Shown: piece by piece, positions 8,817-17,565 of the stretch | How positions within the stretch are numbered: position 1 is the first letter of the stretch | Layout: each line of letters begins with the position of its first letter | Origin: Planctomycetota bacterium | GTDB taxonomy: Bacteria; Planctomycetota; UBA1135; GCA-002686595 | Direction: 5' to 3' | Length of the DNA stretch: 64,000 nucleotides | Assembly: GCA_016714045.1 (NCBI GenBank) | Contig: JADJNY010000005.1 | Coordinates: 248,001 to 312,000, forward strand | Notes under the pieces: generated by a model | The model's database searches: none | What the model was told of the DNA's origin: nothing | The model's input: the letters and a program-made list of their open reading frames with translations, nothing else | Position numbers and translations under genes: made by a program

Positions 8817-9073
8817 GGCGGGATCGCGGTGGGTGGTTGGCGGAAAAGGGCGACCGATTGTCCTGCTTCGAGGACGAAAGAAAAGAGCCGACGAGCTTTC
8901 CACGCAGCGGTCTCGCGCGCCGTACGAAAAAGGGAGGGCGCGAGCTCCACGCGACAAAGGCTTTCCGTCGATCCATGCAGTATCCTCCAGTGGCTGAATC
9001 CGGGTCGTTCCCCCGACCCCGTGCCGAGGGACCCGACCGGGACGCGCACCCCCGCGAGGCCGTCGTGCCGACC

Positions 9074-10240
9074 ATGTCCCGTACCCCCGTTCCGACCCTG
9101 GGCGAGACCGAGCTCGCTCGGCTGATCGAGGAACTCGCGCGCGAGTCGCGCCGCTTCCGTTTCGAGGTGGCGCCGAACCCGTGCGTCGGGGCGGCGGTGC
9201 TCGCGCACGGACAGGTCCTCGCGCGCGGCTACCACGAGGCCTGGGGCGGTCCGCACGCCGAGGTGAACGCGTTCGCCGCGGCCGAAGCGACCGGCGTCCC
9301 CGCGTCCGAATGGGACGCGCTCGTGATCACGCTCGAGCCTTGCTCCACGCACGGTAAGACGCCGCCGTGCGTCGAACGCATCCTGAAGAGCGGCGTGAAG
9401 CACGTCATCGTCGCCGAACTCGACCCCGACCGCCGCCACCAGGGCATCGGCCTGCGCATCCTTCAGGAGCACGGCGTCAAGGTGGAGCTCTGGGAGCGCC
9501 TCGCGCCGCTCTCGAAGGTCGCGCCGCACTTCCTCGCGTGGACGTCGCAGGAGCGCCTCCGCCGGCCGCGCCCGTGGACGATCGCGAAGTGGGCGCAGAC
9601 GCGCTCGGGCCAGCTCGTGCCGCCGCAGGGCGTCGGCGGCGGGCGCTGGATCTCGAGCCACGCCGCGCTCGAGGAAGTGCAGCGCCTGCGCGGACGCGTC
9701 GACGCGATCGTGACGGGCGTCGGGACGATCCTGACCGACGACCCGCGCTTCACCGTGCGTCCGCCCGGCGACCCCTCGCATCCGCCGCTGCGCGTCGTGC
9801 TCGACAGCCGCCTGCGCACGCCCGCGAACGCGACGATCTTCCGCCCGCCCGGCCCCGGCGAAGGCGGCGGCCCGGTGCACATCCTGTGCGTCGCGGGCAC
9901 GGACCCGATCCGCCACGGCGCGCTGCTCGCGAGCGGCGCCCTGGTGCACGAGCTGCACGCCGCCACGGACGACGGCGTGAACCTGCGCGAGGTCCAGGAG
10001 TGGCTCTGGGACCGCGGCGCGCGGCGCGTGCTGGTCGAGGCGGGGCCGCGCCTCCTCACGCACTACATCACGGCGGGCTTCGTCGACCAGCTGCGGATCT
10101 ACACGGGCGCCGTCAACGGCGGTCAGGGCCCGACGATGGCGCAGCGGCTCATGACGATGAAGCTCCACGACCGGCTCGACCGGGAGTGGGGCGCCGACGC
10201 GGTGCTCGAGGCCTTCGTCGACCCCGATCGCCGGCCGTAG
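9074..10240 (+). CDS. ribD: bifunctional riboflavin biosynthesis protein RibD (deaminase/reductase)
   Basis: About 388 residues. The N-terminal half is a cytidine-deaminase-fold pyrimidine deaminase: PNPCVGAAVL, the zinc-site GGPHAEVNAF and EPCSTHGKTPPCVERIL give the His, the two Cys and the catalytic Glu. The C-terminal half is the NADPH-dependent 5-amino-6-ribosylamino-uracil reductase: PWTIAKWAQTRSG, AIVTGVGTILTDDPRFTVR and RRVLVEAGPRLLTHYI. Together they perform the second and third steps of riboflavin synthesis. The ATG at 9074 is chosen because the deaminase fold starts right after it; an in-frame ATG at 8975 would add a low-complexity leader. No other rib gene is nearby, so the pathway is scattered. 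No FMN riboswitch was recognised upstream. Confidence 0.93.
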   Translation: MSRTPVPTLGETELARLIEELARESRRFRFEVAPNPCVGAAVLAHGQVLARGYHEAWGGPHAEVNAFAAAEATGVPASEWDALVITLEPCSTHGKTPPCVERILKSGVKHVIVAELDPDRRHQGIGLRILQEHGVKVELWERLAPLSKVAPHFLAWTSQERLRRPRPWTIAKWAQTRSGQLVPPQGVGGGRWISSHAALEEVQRLRGRVDAIVTGVGTILTDDPRFTVRPPGDPSHPPLRVVLDSRLRTPANATIFRPPGPGEGGGPVHILCVAGTDPIRHGALLASGALVHELHAATDDGVNLREVQEWLWDRGARRVLVEAGPRLLTHYITAGFVDQLRIYTGAVNGGQGPTMAQRLMTMKLHDRLDREWGADAVLEAFVDPDRRP

Positions 10241-10249
10241 CGAGCGCGT

Positions 10250-10280
10250 CGCCGGAGCCGCGCGGCCGCGCGCGCCGGCG
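10250..10280. terminator. possible terminator hairpin between convergent genes
   Basis: The 45-base gap between ribD (ends 10240) and the convergent gene (ends 10286) holds an inverted repeat with arms 10250-10255 and 10275-10280 around a self-complementary GCGCGGCCGCGC core. In such GC-rich sequence this can occur by chance. Confidence 0.35.
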
Positions 10281-10285
10281 TTCGG

Positions 10286-11449
10286 CTACTTCGCGCCCTT
10301 CGCGTCTTCCTCGGCCGCGATCTCCGGCCAGAGCTTGCGCGCGGTCGCGCACGCGCTCGTCGACGCGTACTTCTTCGTGAAGAGCTTGCGCACCGTGCGC
10401 TGCGCCTTCTTCTCGTCGCCCGCGTCCGCGGCCTTCTGCGCCTCGGCCAGGATCGCCGCGGCCTCGACGTCGAGCTTCCACGCGGCGATCTCGGCCGCGA
10501 TCGTCTTGTCCGCCTCCGCCTTGCGGAGGCGCGCGACGACGTCCTTCTCGATCGCGAGGCCCGTGCAGCCCTTCTGGAACTCGAGCAGCCGGCGGTAGCC
10601 CTCCGCGGCCTGGCCGGGGACGAGCAGCGCCGCGAGCCGTTCGAAGTCCGCGGACAGTCCCTTGAGCGCCGCCGGCAGCGCCTGATGCGCGAGCTCCGCG
10701 TACCGGCCCTTCGGCGCGATCGCGAGCAATCGCTGCCAGGTCCGGACGGCGTCCGGCCACGACTTCGAGTCCGAGAGCGTCGTGCCCTCGGCGGAGAGCT
10801 TCTGCACCTCCGCGAGCTGCGCGTCGGTGAGGCCGGGGCCGGCCTTGAGCACGACCTCCTGGAGCGCGCCCACGAGCTGGTCGGGTTCGGGCGGGTTGCC
10901 GGTGTTCACGCGCAGCGCGACCTCGCCGTCCGGAGCGATCACGAGCGTCTGCGGGCAGCGCAGCGAGCCGTCCGCCTCGTGCAGTTCGCGGTAGAGGTCG
11001 TCCCAGCACCGTTGGTGCGCGCCGCAGTTCGGCGTCGAGTACAGCGAGCAGAGCTCCTTGCGCACCTTCGTCCCGTCGGGCTGCGGCTCCTCGACCGACT
11101 TCTTCGGGTGCGTGCCGTTGTTCGCGACGATGACGACCGCGTTCGCGGACGCAGCGACGAGCTCTTTGTTCGGGAGGACCTTCTCGCGATACTGATCGTT
11201 GGCCTGCTCGCCCTCGAGCACGATGTGCACGATCAACGGGACGTTGCGCTCCTTCGCGAGCGCCTTCGCGTCCGAGTAGGTGCCGAGGAAGGGCTCGAGC
11301 CGCACGGGGGCGGCAGCTTCCTTCTTCGGCGGGTCCTTCTTGTCCTTGTCCTTGGGCGGCTTCTGGAGCGCGAGCGCGGGCGCGGCGCACAGGCAGAGGA
11401 GTCCGAGGAGGAGCACCGTTCCAACGCGGGTTCGGCGGAGGGAGAGCAT
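10286..11449 (-). CDS. secreted thioredoxin-fold-like protein with helical C-terminal region
   Basis: A 387-residue protein with a signal peptide (MLSLRRTRVGTVLLLGLLCL, cleavage near ALA-LQ) and a Lys/Pro-rich linker. Residues about 50-190 look like a thioredoxin-like fold of the kind in planctomycete exported proteins: ALAKERNVPLIVHIVLEG, SANAVVIVANNG and CPQTLVIAPDGEVALRVN. The CxxC redox pair is absent at the usual place (EGEQAND instead). A separate Cys cluster (CSLYSTPNCGAHQRCWDDLY) lies mid-domain, so disulfide chemistry is doubtful. The rest is TPR-like helices ending in a Lys-rich tail. The ATG at 11449 opens the signal peptide. It is divergent from the HExxH/TPR gene 110 bases away, suggesting shared regulation; the function is unknown. 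Confidence 0.75.
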   Translation of the reverse strand: MLSLRRTRVGTVLLLGLLCLCAAPALALQKPPKDKDKKDPPKKEAAAPVRLEPFLGTYSDAKALAKERNVPLIVHIVLEGEQANDQYREKVLPNKELVAASANAVVIVANNGTHPKKSVEEPQPDGTKVRKELCSLYSTPNCGAHQRCWDDLYRELHEADGSLRCPQTLVIAPDGEVALRVNTGNPPEPDQLVGALQEVVLKAGPGLTDAQLAEVQKLSAEGTTLSDSKSWPDAVRTWQRLLAIAPKGRYAELAHQALPAALKGLSADFERLAALLVPGQAAEGYRRLLEFQKGCTGLAIEKDVVARLRKAEADKTIAAEIAAWKLDVEAAAILAEAQKAADAGDEKKAQRTVRKLFTKKYASTSACATARKLWPEIAAEEDAKGAK

Positions 11450-11559
11450 GGTCGCAGTCTCGCTCCATGCGGTGCGCGTCGCAACCTCCCGCCCCGACGG
11501 CGCGCGGAGACGGACGCCGGGCGCTGGTCCCGGCTCGCGCGCTCGCATACAAGGGGAGC

Positions 11560-14169
11560 ATGCACAGCGCGCGGGCACGCACCCGGATCCTCGGCCTCGC
11601 CGGCCTGCTCCTCGCGGCCTTCACGGGGCTCGCCTGCCCGTCGTGCCGGACCGAATTCGCGCGCGCGAGCGCCCCCGTGCCTGACACGGCGCGCGCGGCG
11701 TACGAGCGCGGGATGGAGCTCCTCGACGCGCGGGCGGCGGAGGCGCGCGCGCGCGCCGAGGCCGAGCTCGCGACCGCCGCGCGCCTCGCGCCCGACTGGG
11801 TCGCGCCGCGCCGCGCGCTGGACGAGGTCGCGCGCGCCGAGCTGCGCGGCGTCGCCGTGCTCGTCGAGCACCGCGCCGCGCTCGCACGGCGGCCGGACGA
11901 CCCGCTCGAGCTCTACCTGTGCGGGCGCCTCGAGGGCCGCGCCGGCGGGCTGCGGTTCGAGGCGGCCGTGCGCGCGGATCCGTCCTTTGCGTGGGGCTGG
12001 CACGGGCTCTCGTTCGCCGCGCAGCAGAGCGGCCACCGATCCGACGCGATCGCGCACGCGCGGCGCGCCGTCGCGCTCGCGCGCGAGCCCGCCGAACGCG
12101 CGTTCTTCGTCGCGAACCTCGCGCGGCTCCTCGCCGCCAACGGAACGCACGACGCCGCCGCGGAGCTCCTCGTCGACGAGCTCGCGCGGGGCGACCTCGG
12201 CGCGCGCGACCGTCGCGGCCTCTCGCTGCTCGCGGTCGCGCTCGGGCTCGAGACGAACGACCTCACGCTGCGCAGCGGCGCGTACGAGCGCGGCCTCGAG
12301 CTCCTGCGCGACGAGGCGCTCTCCGAGGACGAGGTCGCGGAGCTAGGCGGGCGCCTGCGCGGCTCGCGCTTCGACGACAGCGACGGGGAGCGGCTCGTGC
12401 TCGCGCTCTCCACGCGCTCGAGCCCCGCGCGCGACCGCTTGCGCGGGGAGTTGCTGCTCGACGCCGGGCCGACGCCGCTCGCGCTCGCGCTGATCGAGCG
12501 CGGCCGCGCGGAGAGCGGGCTCGAGCCCACCGGGCCCATCATCCGCGCCGCGCGCTTCTGGGCGCGCCAGTACGGGACCGCGGTCGAGCGGTGGCTCGCC
12601 GGGCTGCCGTCGGTCGTGCTCGACGAGCGCCGGCTCCCGCGCGAGCCGCGGCTCCTCGCCGTCGTCGAGCGCACGCGCGCGCTGGACTCGCCGACCGCGG
12701 ACCCGCTCGCTCGCTCGCGCGCGCTCGCCGACCTCGGCGACGCGCTCGTCGTCGCGGGGTGGTTCCGCGAGGCGCGCGCCGTCGCGGCCGAGCTCGCGGA
12801 GCACGACCTCGCCGCCGCGCTCGCGCTCGACGCGCGCGGCCTCGCGGGCCACGAGGCGATCCAGGGCCTCGTGCGCGTCGTGACGTGGTCCGGCGTGCGT
12901 CCGTTCTTCCCCTCGCGCGCGGGGCGGCGTCCGCGTTCGCCGGCGTGGGAGCGCCTCTTCGGTCCGGCCGAGGCGCCGCGCGAGCTCGTCGACCTGGAGA
13001 GCCTGCTCTCCGCGTTCGCGCCGCCGCTCGAGCGCGCGCGCGCGTTCCTCGTCGCTGCGTCATCGAACGGCGACACACCCGAACCCGCGCCCGCTCCGAA
13101 TGTGAAGGACGCGCTGCTCGCGTCGCCGCGTCTCTCGTTCGCGCCCGTGGGGGAGGTCGTGCATCCCGGCCCGCGCTTCTCCGCCGCCGACGAACGGAGC
13201 GGCCTCGGCCGGCGCGGCGAGCCCGTCGGCGGGCTCGCGGGCGAGCTCGCGCGCCTGGGACGTTTCGCGCTCTTCGGCGAGCTCGCTGGCGCGGGCGGGC
13301 CGGACGGGACGATGCTGCCCTGTCTCTACGCGGAGGAGCGCTCCGGCGAGCACCTCGGCGTGCGCTGGTCCGGCACGATCGCGTGGTGCGAGGCGGCGGA
13401 GCTGAAGAGCCGCGCCGGGCGCGCGGGGGCGCACATCAGCGCCGCGGCGCTGCACGAGGGCTACTGGCTCGACGTCGACGCCGTCCGCGCGGAGCGCACG
13501 CTCTGGAACGAACTCACGCGCACGTTCGACGTGCCCGGCGGCGTCGAGCGCGTCGAGGCCGTGCTCGCGGTGCGCGGGCTCGAGCTCGCGCCCGAGCGGG
13601 ACGCGGACGACGACGAGCGCGCGCGCGAGCGGCGCTCGGGCGCGGCGCTGCTCGGGGAGGCGCAGCGCGTGCGGCTCGCGCTCCTGCGCGAGCGTGCGGC
13701 GCCGGGCGCCGTGCTCGGCGCCGTCGAACTCGACGAGCTCGTCCGCGTGACCGCGGTGCACGAGGAAGGGCACCTGTGCGATCGCACGCGCTTCCTCCCG
13801 ATCTGGAAGCACCTGGGCGCGGCGCTCGCGTTCGCGCTCGAGTGCGGCTTCTCCCCGCAGCGGATCCAGGAGGAGCTCGAGCACCGCGCGCAGCTCACGT
13901 GCCTCGCGGAGGCCCCGGACCCGCGCTTCCCGCTCGCGCAGGTGCTCGACGCGGCGGAGGGCGGTGGGAGCGGCCTCACCCCGCACGCGGCCGGCTACGC
14001 GCGGCTGCTCGACGACCTGCTCTTCGCGCTCGACCAGCGCAGCGCGAGCGACCCCGCGCGCTGGTCCACGATCGACCGCGGTCGGACGCTCGCGCACCAG
14101 CTGCACCACCTGGGCGCGGAGGACGTGCGCGTCCTCGCGCGCGACGTCGCGGGGAAGAAGCTGCGCTAG
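11560..14169 (+). CDS. exported TPR protein with an HExxH metallopeptidase-like C-terminal domain
   Basis: An 869-residue protein preceded by a good ribosome-binding site (AAGGGGAG, five bases before ATG 11560). The N-terminus is a signal sequence with Cys at its end (LLLAAFTGLACPSC), so it could be a lipoprotein or be cleaved by signal peptidase I. Residues about 40-330 form TPR-like helical repeats (AYERGMELLDARAAEARARA; WHGLSFAAQQSGHRSDAIAH). Near residue 730, VRVTAVHEEGHLCDR gives the zinc-peptidase HExxH motif. ELEHRAQLTCLAE about 45 residues later could supply the third ligand and resembles Glu-zincin layouts. A role as an envelope peptidase is inferred; peptidase activity is not proven by sequence. 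I do not recognise a named family. Confidence 0.75.
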   Translation: MHSARARTRILGLAGLLLAAFTGLACPSCRTEFARASAPVPDTARAAYERGMELLDARAAEARARAEAELATAARLAPDWVAPRRALDEVARAELRGVAVLVEHRAALARRPDDPLELYLCGRLEGRAGGLRFEAAVRADPSFAWGWHGLSFAAQQSGHRSDAIAHARRAVALAREPAERAFFVANLARLLAANGTHDAAAELLVDELARGDLGARDRRGLSLLAVALGLETNDLTLRSGAYERGLELLRDEALSEDEVAELGGRLRGSRFDDSDGERLVLALSTRSSPARDRLRGELLLDAGPTPLALALIERGRAESGLEPTGPIIRAARFWARQYGTAVERWLAGLPSVVLDERRLPREPRLLAVVERTRALDSPTADPLARSRALADLGDALVVAGWFREARAVAAELAEHDLAAALALDARGLAGHEAIQGLVRVVTWSGVRPFFPSRAGRRPRSPAWERLFGPAEAPRELVDLESLLSAFAPPLERARAFLVAASSNGDTPEPAPAPNVKDALLASPRLSFAPVGEVVHPGPRFSAADERSGLGRRGEPVGGLAGELARLGRFALFGELAGAGGPDGTMLPCLYAEERSGEHLGVRWSGTIAWCEAAELKSRAGRAGAHISAAALHEGYWLDVDAVRAERTLWNELTRTFDVPGGVERVEAVLAVRGLELAPERDADDDERARERRSGAALLGEAQRVRLALLRERAAPGAVLGAVELDELVRVTAVHEEGHLCDRTRFLPIWKHLGAALAFALECGFSPQRIQEELEHRAQLTCLAEAPDPRFPLAQVLDAAEGGGSGLTPHAAGYARLLDDLLFALDQRSASDPARWSTIDRGRTLAHQLHHLGAEDVRVLARDVAGKKLR

Positions 14170-14375
14170 TCGGTCGGCGGCGGACGGGCCGCGTGCCCGC
14201 GCGGGAGCGCCTCGTCGGGCACGCGGAGGGGGCCATGCGTCGGGCGCGGACCCGTTCCCGCGCGCGGAGCGCTACCATGCCGACGCTCGGCCGTGGTGCG
14301 GGTCCGCGCGACGGCGGTCGCCGCGCGGACGCTCTCGCTCCGATCGGCCCGCGAGCTCGATCCGCCGAGGGAACC

Positions 14376-15487
14376 ATGCACGACTCCACGCGCCGCGTTG
14401 ATCCGACCCCGTCCACCGTGTTCCGACGTACGCGCTGCCGCGGCGCGCTCGCGCTGTCGGCGGCCGTCGCCGCGTTCGCGGTCGTCCCGGCCGCGCTCGC
14501 GCAGTTCACGGTGACGTTCGTCGCGTCCTTCCACGGCGCGCCCTGCACGGAGTACGCGGAGTGGGAGTCGTTCACCCAGGCGAACCAGCTGCCGAACGCG
14601 CCCGACGTGGCGACGACGACCTCGCCCGACGCGGCGGTGTACCAACTGGCGCCCGGCGGCGTGATCACCGCGGCGGGGAACCTCGACGACCTGACCGTGC
14701 CGCCCGTGTATCGGATCACGGAGTCGGTGCCCGGCGACGTGCAGGAGGTCGTGCTCCAGGTCTGCATCCTCCTGAACCCGATGAACTGGAACTCGTTCGT
14801 GCTCTCGTACACGGACGCCGGCGGCACCGTGCGCTCGTTCGTGCCGAACACGTCGACGTACCTCGTGCACCTGATGGGACGCGACGAGCGCGTCATCACG
14901 TGGGACCTGAGCGGCCTCACCGACGCGATCACCGCGTACCAGATCGACTTCGCGGCGGCGAACTCGTTCACGACGCTCGACGCGGTGAAGCTCGACACGC
15001 GCTTCACGTGCAACGGCGGCGTGGCGTTCTGCGCGGGGACGGGCTCGATCCCGCCGTCACGGTCGCGTGCCCGTGCGCGAACTTCGGGACGCTCGGGAAC
15101 GGCTGCGCGAACTCGGTCAACGCGTCGGGCGCGCGTCTTTCGAGCACGGGCGCGACGACGAGCGACGACGTCGTGCTCGCGGGCTCGCTCATGCCCGCGA
15201 CGGTCGCGTGCATCTACTTGCAGGGCGACGCGCTCACCCAGGTCGTCTTCGGCGACGGCGTGCGGTGTGCGGGCGGGACGCTCTTGCGCTTGCGGACGCG
15301 CATCAACGCCGGCGGGACGAGCGCGTTCCCAGACTCGACGGACACGGTCACGCTCTCGCAGCGCGGCGGCGTCGTGCCGGGGAGCGGCGCGCTCCGGTAC
15401 TACCAGACCTACTACCGCAACTCGGCGGGGTTGTGGTGCCCGCCCGAGACGTTCAACGTGACGAACGGCGTGCGCGTGACGTGGTGA
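14376..15487 (+). CDS. secreted protein with Cys-rich C-terminal module, interrupted by a frameshift
   Basis: The ATG at 14376 follows GAGG. It opens a leader with an Arg-rich n-region and hydrophobic core ending ALA-Q, then a beta-rich domain (TVPPVYRITESVPGDVQEVV, FVLSYTDAGGTVRSF). At the four-G run 15035-15038 the frame breaks. With one extra G the chain continues FCAGDGLDPAVTVACPC into the same C-terminal module found at three other loci (GNGCANS, LRYYQTYYRN, then ending VRVTW) and stops at 15487. The repaired protein would be about 370 residues, a whole number of codons. The central domain (residues about 45-215) was not identified. Whether the break is real or a consensus error cannot be told from one sequence. 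Confidence 0.75.
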
Positions 15488-15506
15488 GCGCGGCGTCGCG
15501 CGCGGC

Positions 15507-16379
15507 TCACGCGCGGCGGCTGACGAGCGCCAGCGCGATCCCGCCGAGGATCGTCGCGCCGCACAGCGCGAGGCGCGGCGTGATCGGCTCGCCGAGGAGC
15601 AGCACGCCGCCGAGCGCGGCGATCACGGGCACGGCGAGCTGGACGATCGCCGCGCGCGCGGATGTGAGGCCCGACAGCGCCGCGTACCACGCGACGTAGC
15701 CGAGGCCCGACGTGACGGCGCCCGAAGCCGCGGCGAGCGCGAGGCCCGCGGGCGTTGCGTGCGCGTCGTGCGCGAGGAGGACGCTCGCGGCGCTCGCGAC
15801 GAGGGCCATCGGCACGGCGCGCGCGAAGTTGCCCGCCGTGTCGCCGAGCGCGTCCTTCGAGCTCTTGCCGCGCAGCGAGTAGAGACCCCACGCGACGCCC
15901 GCCGCGGCCATGAGCAGCGCGGCGTGCGCGGGCGGCGCGGAGAGGCCCGGCAGCACGAGCGCCACGAGCCCGGCCGCGGCCAGCGCGAGCCCGAGCCATT
16001 CGAGCGCCGGTGGCCGCTCGCCCGCGCGCACCGCCGCGAGCAGCATCGTGAGCTGCACGAGACCGAACAGGAGCAGCGCCCCCGTGCCCGCGGTCAGCGC
16101 GCGGTACGCGAACGAGAACGCGAGCGCGTAGAGGACGAGCCACGCGGCTGAGCGCCAGCTCCCGCGAACGCGCGGGCCGTCGACGCCGCGCGCACGCCGC
16201 GTCGCGAGCACTGCGAGCACGATCGCGCCCGAGGCGATGCGCACGCTCGTGAAGCTCGCCGCGTCGATCGCGTCCGCGCCGAGGGCCTTGCGGCACAGGA
16301 TCGAGTTCGCCGCGAAGGCGACGAGCGCGAGCGCGGTGAGGACCAGCGTGCGCGCAGCGATCGGCGTGCGCGGGCTCAC
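15507..16379 (-). CDS. EamA-type drug/metabolite (DMT) exporter
   Basis: A 290-residue protein with ten predicted membrane helices arranged as two EamA repeats: LTALALVAFAANSILCRKAL starts the first and LLMAAAGVAWGLYSLRGKSS the second. GLGYVAWYAALSGLTSARAA and VPVIAALGGVLLLGEPITPR are the typical end motifs of the second repeat. The family exports amino acids and other small metabolites. It starts with GTG at 16379, only 10 bases after the methyltransferase stop codon, and AGGGAG lies within that gap, so the two genes form an operon. Because this operon follows serine-biosynthesis genes on the same strand, export of serine or a serine-derived compound is a tempting but untested idea. Confidence 0.88.
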   Translation of the reverse strand: MSPRTPIAARTLVLTALALVAFAANSILCRKALGADAIDAASFTSVRIASGAIVLAVLATRRARGVDGPRVRGSWRSAAWLVLYALAFSFAYRALTAGTGALLLFGLVQLTMLLAAVRAGERPPALEWLGLALAAAGLVALVLPGLSAPPAHAALLMAAAGVAWGLYSLRGKSSKDALGDTAGNFARAVPMALVASAASVLLAHDAHATPAGLALAAASGAVTSGLGYVAWYAALSGLTSARAAIVQLAVPVIAALGGVLLLGEPITPRLALCGATILGGIALALVSRRA

Positions 16380-16389
16380 GCGCGGCTCC

Positions 16390-17487
16390 CTACCCGGCTC
16401 CCTGCGCGAGTCCCTGCGCGAGGCGGCGTCCCGCGCGGCGCGCGACGAGCTCCGCGTGCGCTGACGTGTACGCGATCGCCGCGCTCGACGGCCCCGCGAG
16501 GTGCACGACCTCGAAGCGCGTGAAGCCCGCCTCGCGGCACCAGCCCTGGAAGTCCGCGCCCGAGAAGTCGAACGCGTCGCCGAACTCGATCAGCATGTTG
16601 AGCGACATGAGCAGGCCGAACGCGTTCTTGCGCCGCTCGTCGTCGATCAAGGCCTCGATCGCGACCAACGCGCCGCCCTTCGGCAGCGCGGCGTAGGCGG
16701 AGCGGATCAGGTGCTTCTTCTTCTCGAGGTTCCAGTCGTGGAGGATCATGCCCATCGTGATCACGTCCGCCTTGGGCAGCGGGTCGACGAAGAAGTCGCC
16801 GGACGCCGTCCTCACGCGCTCGGAGAGCCCGAGCTTCGCGATCGCCTTCTTCGCGATCGGCTCGACGGGCGGGAGGTCGAAGCTCGTGCAGCGCATGTGC
16901 GCGTGGCGCTTCGCGACCTCGGTCGAGAGGAGCCCTGTCGCGCCGCCGACGTCGCACAGGCTCGTGTACTTCGAGAAGTCGAAGCGCTCCGCGAGCGCCT
17001 CGAAGTTGATACGCGAGAGTCCCGTCATGGCACTCATGAACTGCTCGAGCTTCGGGAGCTCCGCGTAGAGCTCCTCGAAGATGCCCTTGCGCCCGTGCTT
17101 CACCTCGTTTTGCGGCCTGCCCGTCTTCAGCGCGGTCGGCAGGTCGTGCCAGAACTGGAAGAGGCGCGCGTTCAGCATCACGAGGATGCCGCCGACGTAG
17201 CGCGGGCTCGCCGCGTCGAGGTAGAGCCGGCCCGCGTCCGTGTTGTGGTACTTCGCACCGGCGCCGTCGCCCTCGCGCGCGAGGAAACCCATCGCGACGA
17301 GCGCGTCGAAGAAGTCGTACCAGCCGCGCGGGTGGAGCTCGAGCTCGCCGCCGAGCTCGGCCGCCGTGAGCTTGCGATCGGCGAGGCGCGTGAACACGCC
17401 GAACTCGACCGCGGTGAGGAGGACCTTCGAGGACCAGAACGCGAAGGCGGTCTGCAGGACGGGGGCGACGTCGGGCGCTTGTTGCAT
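16390..17487 (-). CDS. SAM-dependent O-methyltransferase (Methyltransf_2 family)
   Basis: A 365-residue protein with the two-domain plan of plant/actinobacterial-type O-methyltransferases (acetylserotonin/hydroxyindole and caffeate OMT family). The N-terminal winged-helix dimerisation domain spans residues 10-90 (AVEFGVFTRLADRKLTAAEL). The Rossmann catalytic domain includes the SAM-binding motif SLCDVGGATGLLSTEVAKRH at 176-195, TASGDFFVDPLPKADVITMG, and the catalytic base His250 in ILHDWN. Substrates are usually phenolic or other hydroxylated small molecules; none can be named here. It lies upstream of the DMT exporter in an operon and 78 bases after the aminotransferase gene, so a small modified-metabolite pathway is plausible. 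Confidence 0.88.
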   Translation of the reverse strand: MQQAPDVAPVLQTAFAFWSSKVLLTAVEFGVFTRLADRKLTAAELGGELELHPRGWYDFFDALVAMGFLAREGDGAGAKYHNTDAGRLYLDAASPRYVGGILVMLNARLFQFWHDLPTALKTGRPQNEVKHGRKGIFEELYAELPKLEQFMSAMTGLSRINFEALAERFDFSKYTSLCDVGGATGLLSTEVAKRHAHMRCTSFDLPPVEPIAKKAIAKLGLSERVRTASGDFFVDPLPKADVITMGMILHDWNLEKKKHLIRSAYAALPKGGALVAIEALIDDERRKNAFGLLMSLNMLIEFGDAFDFSGADFQGWCREAGFTRFEVVHLAGPSSAAIAYTSAHAELVARRAGRRLAQGLAQGAG

Positions 17488-17565
17488 GGGCGCGGATGCT
17501 CGCCGCGCACTGAGCGCGCGTCAACCTGACGGGGCGGGAGATTCGCGCCTTGGGCGCGCTCGGCT

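Noticed and set aside
15035..15060. Programmed -1 ribosomal frameshift in the exported-protein gene
   Set aside because: No slippery heptamer in the X-XXY-YYZ form lies at the break, and the same kind of break recurs in unrelated housekeeping genes at G/C runs.
11919..15461. Open frame of 1,180 codons on the plus strand
   Set aside because: Most of it is an out-of-frame shadow of the HExxH/TPR gene. Only the part after 14376 is used, as the N-terminal part of the frameshifted exported protein.
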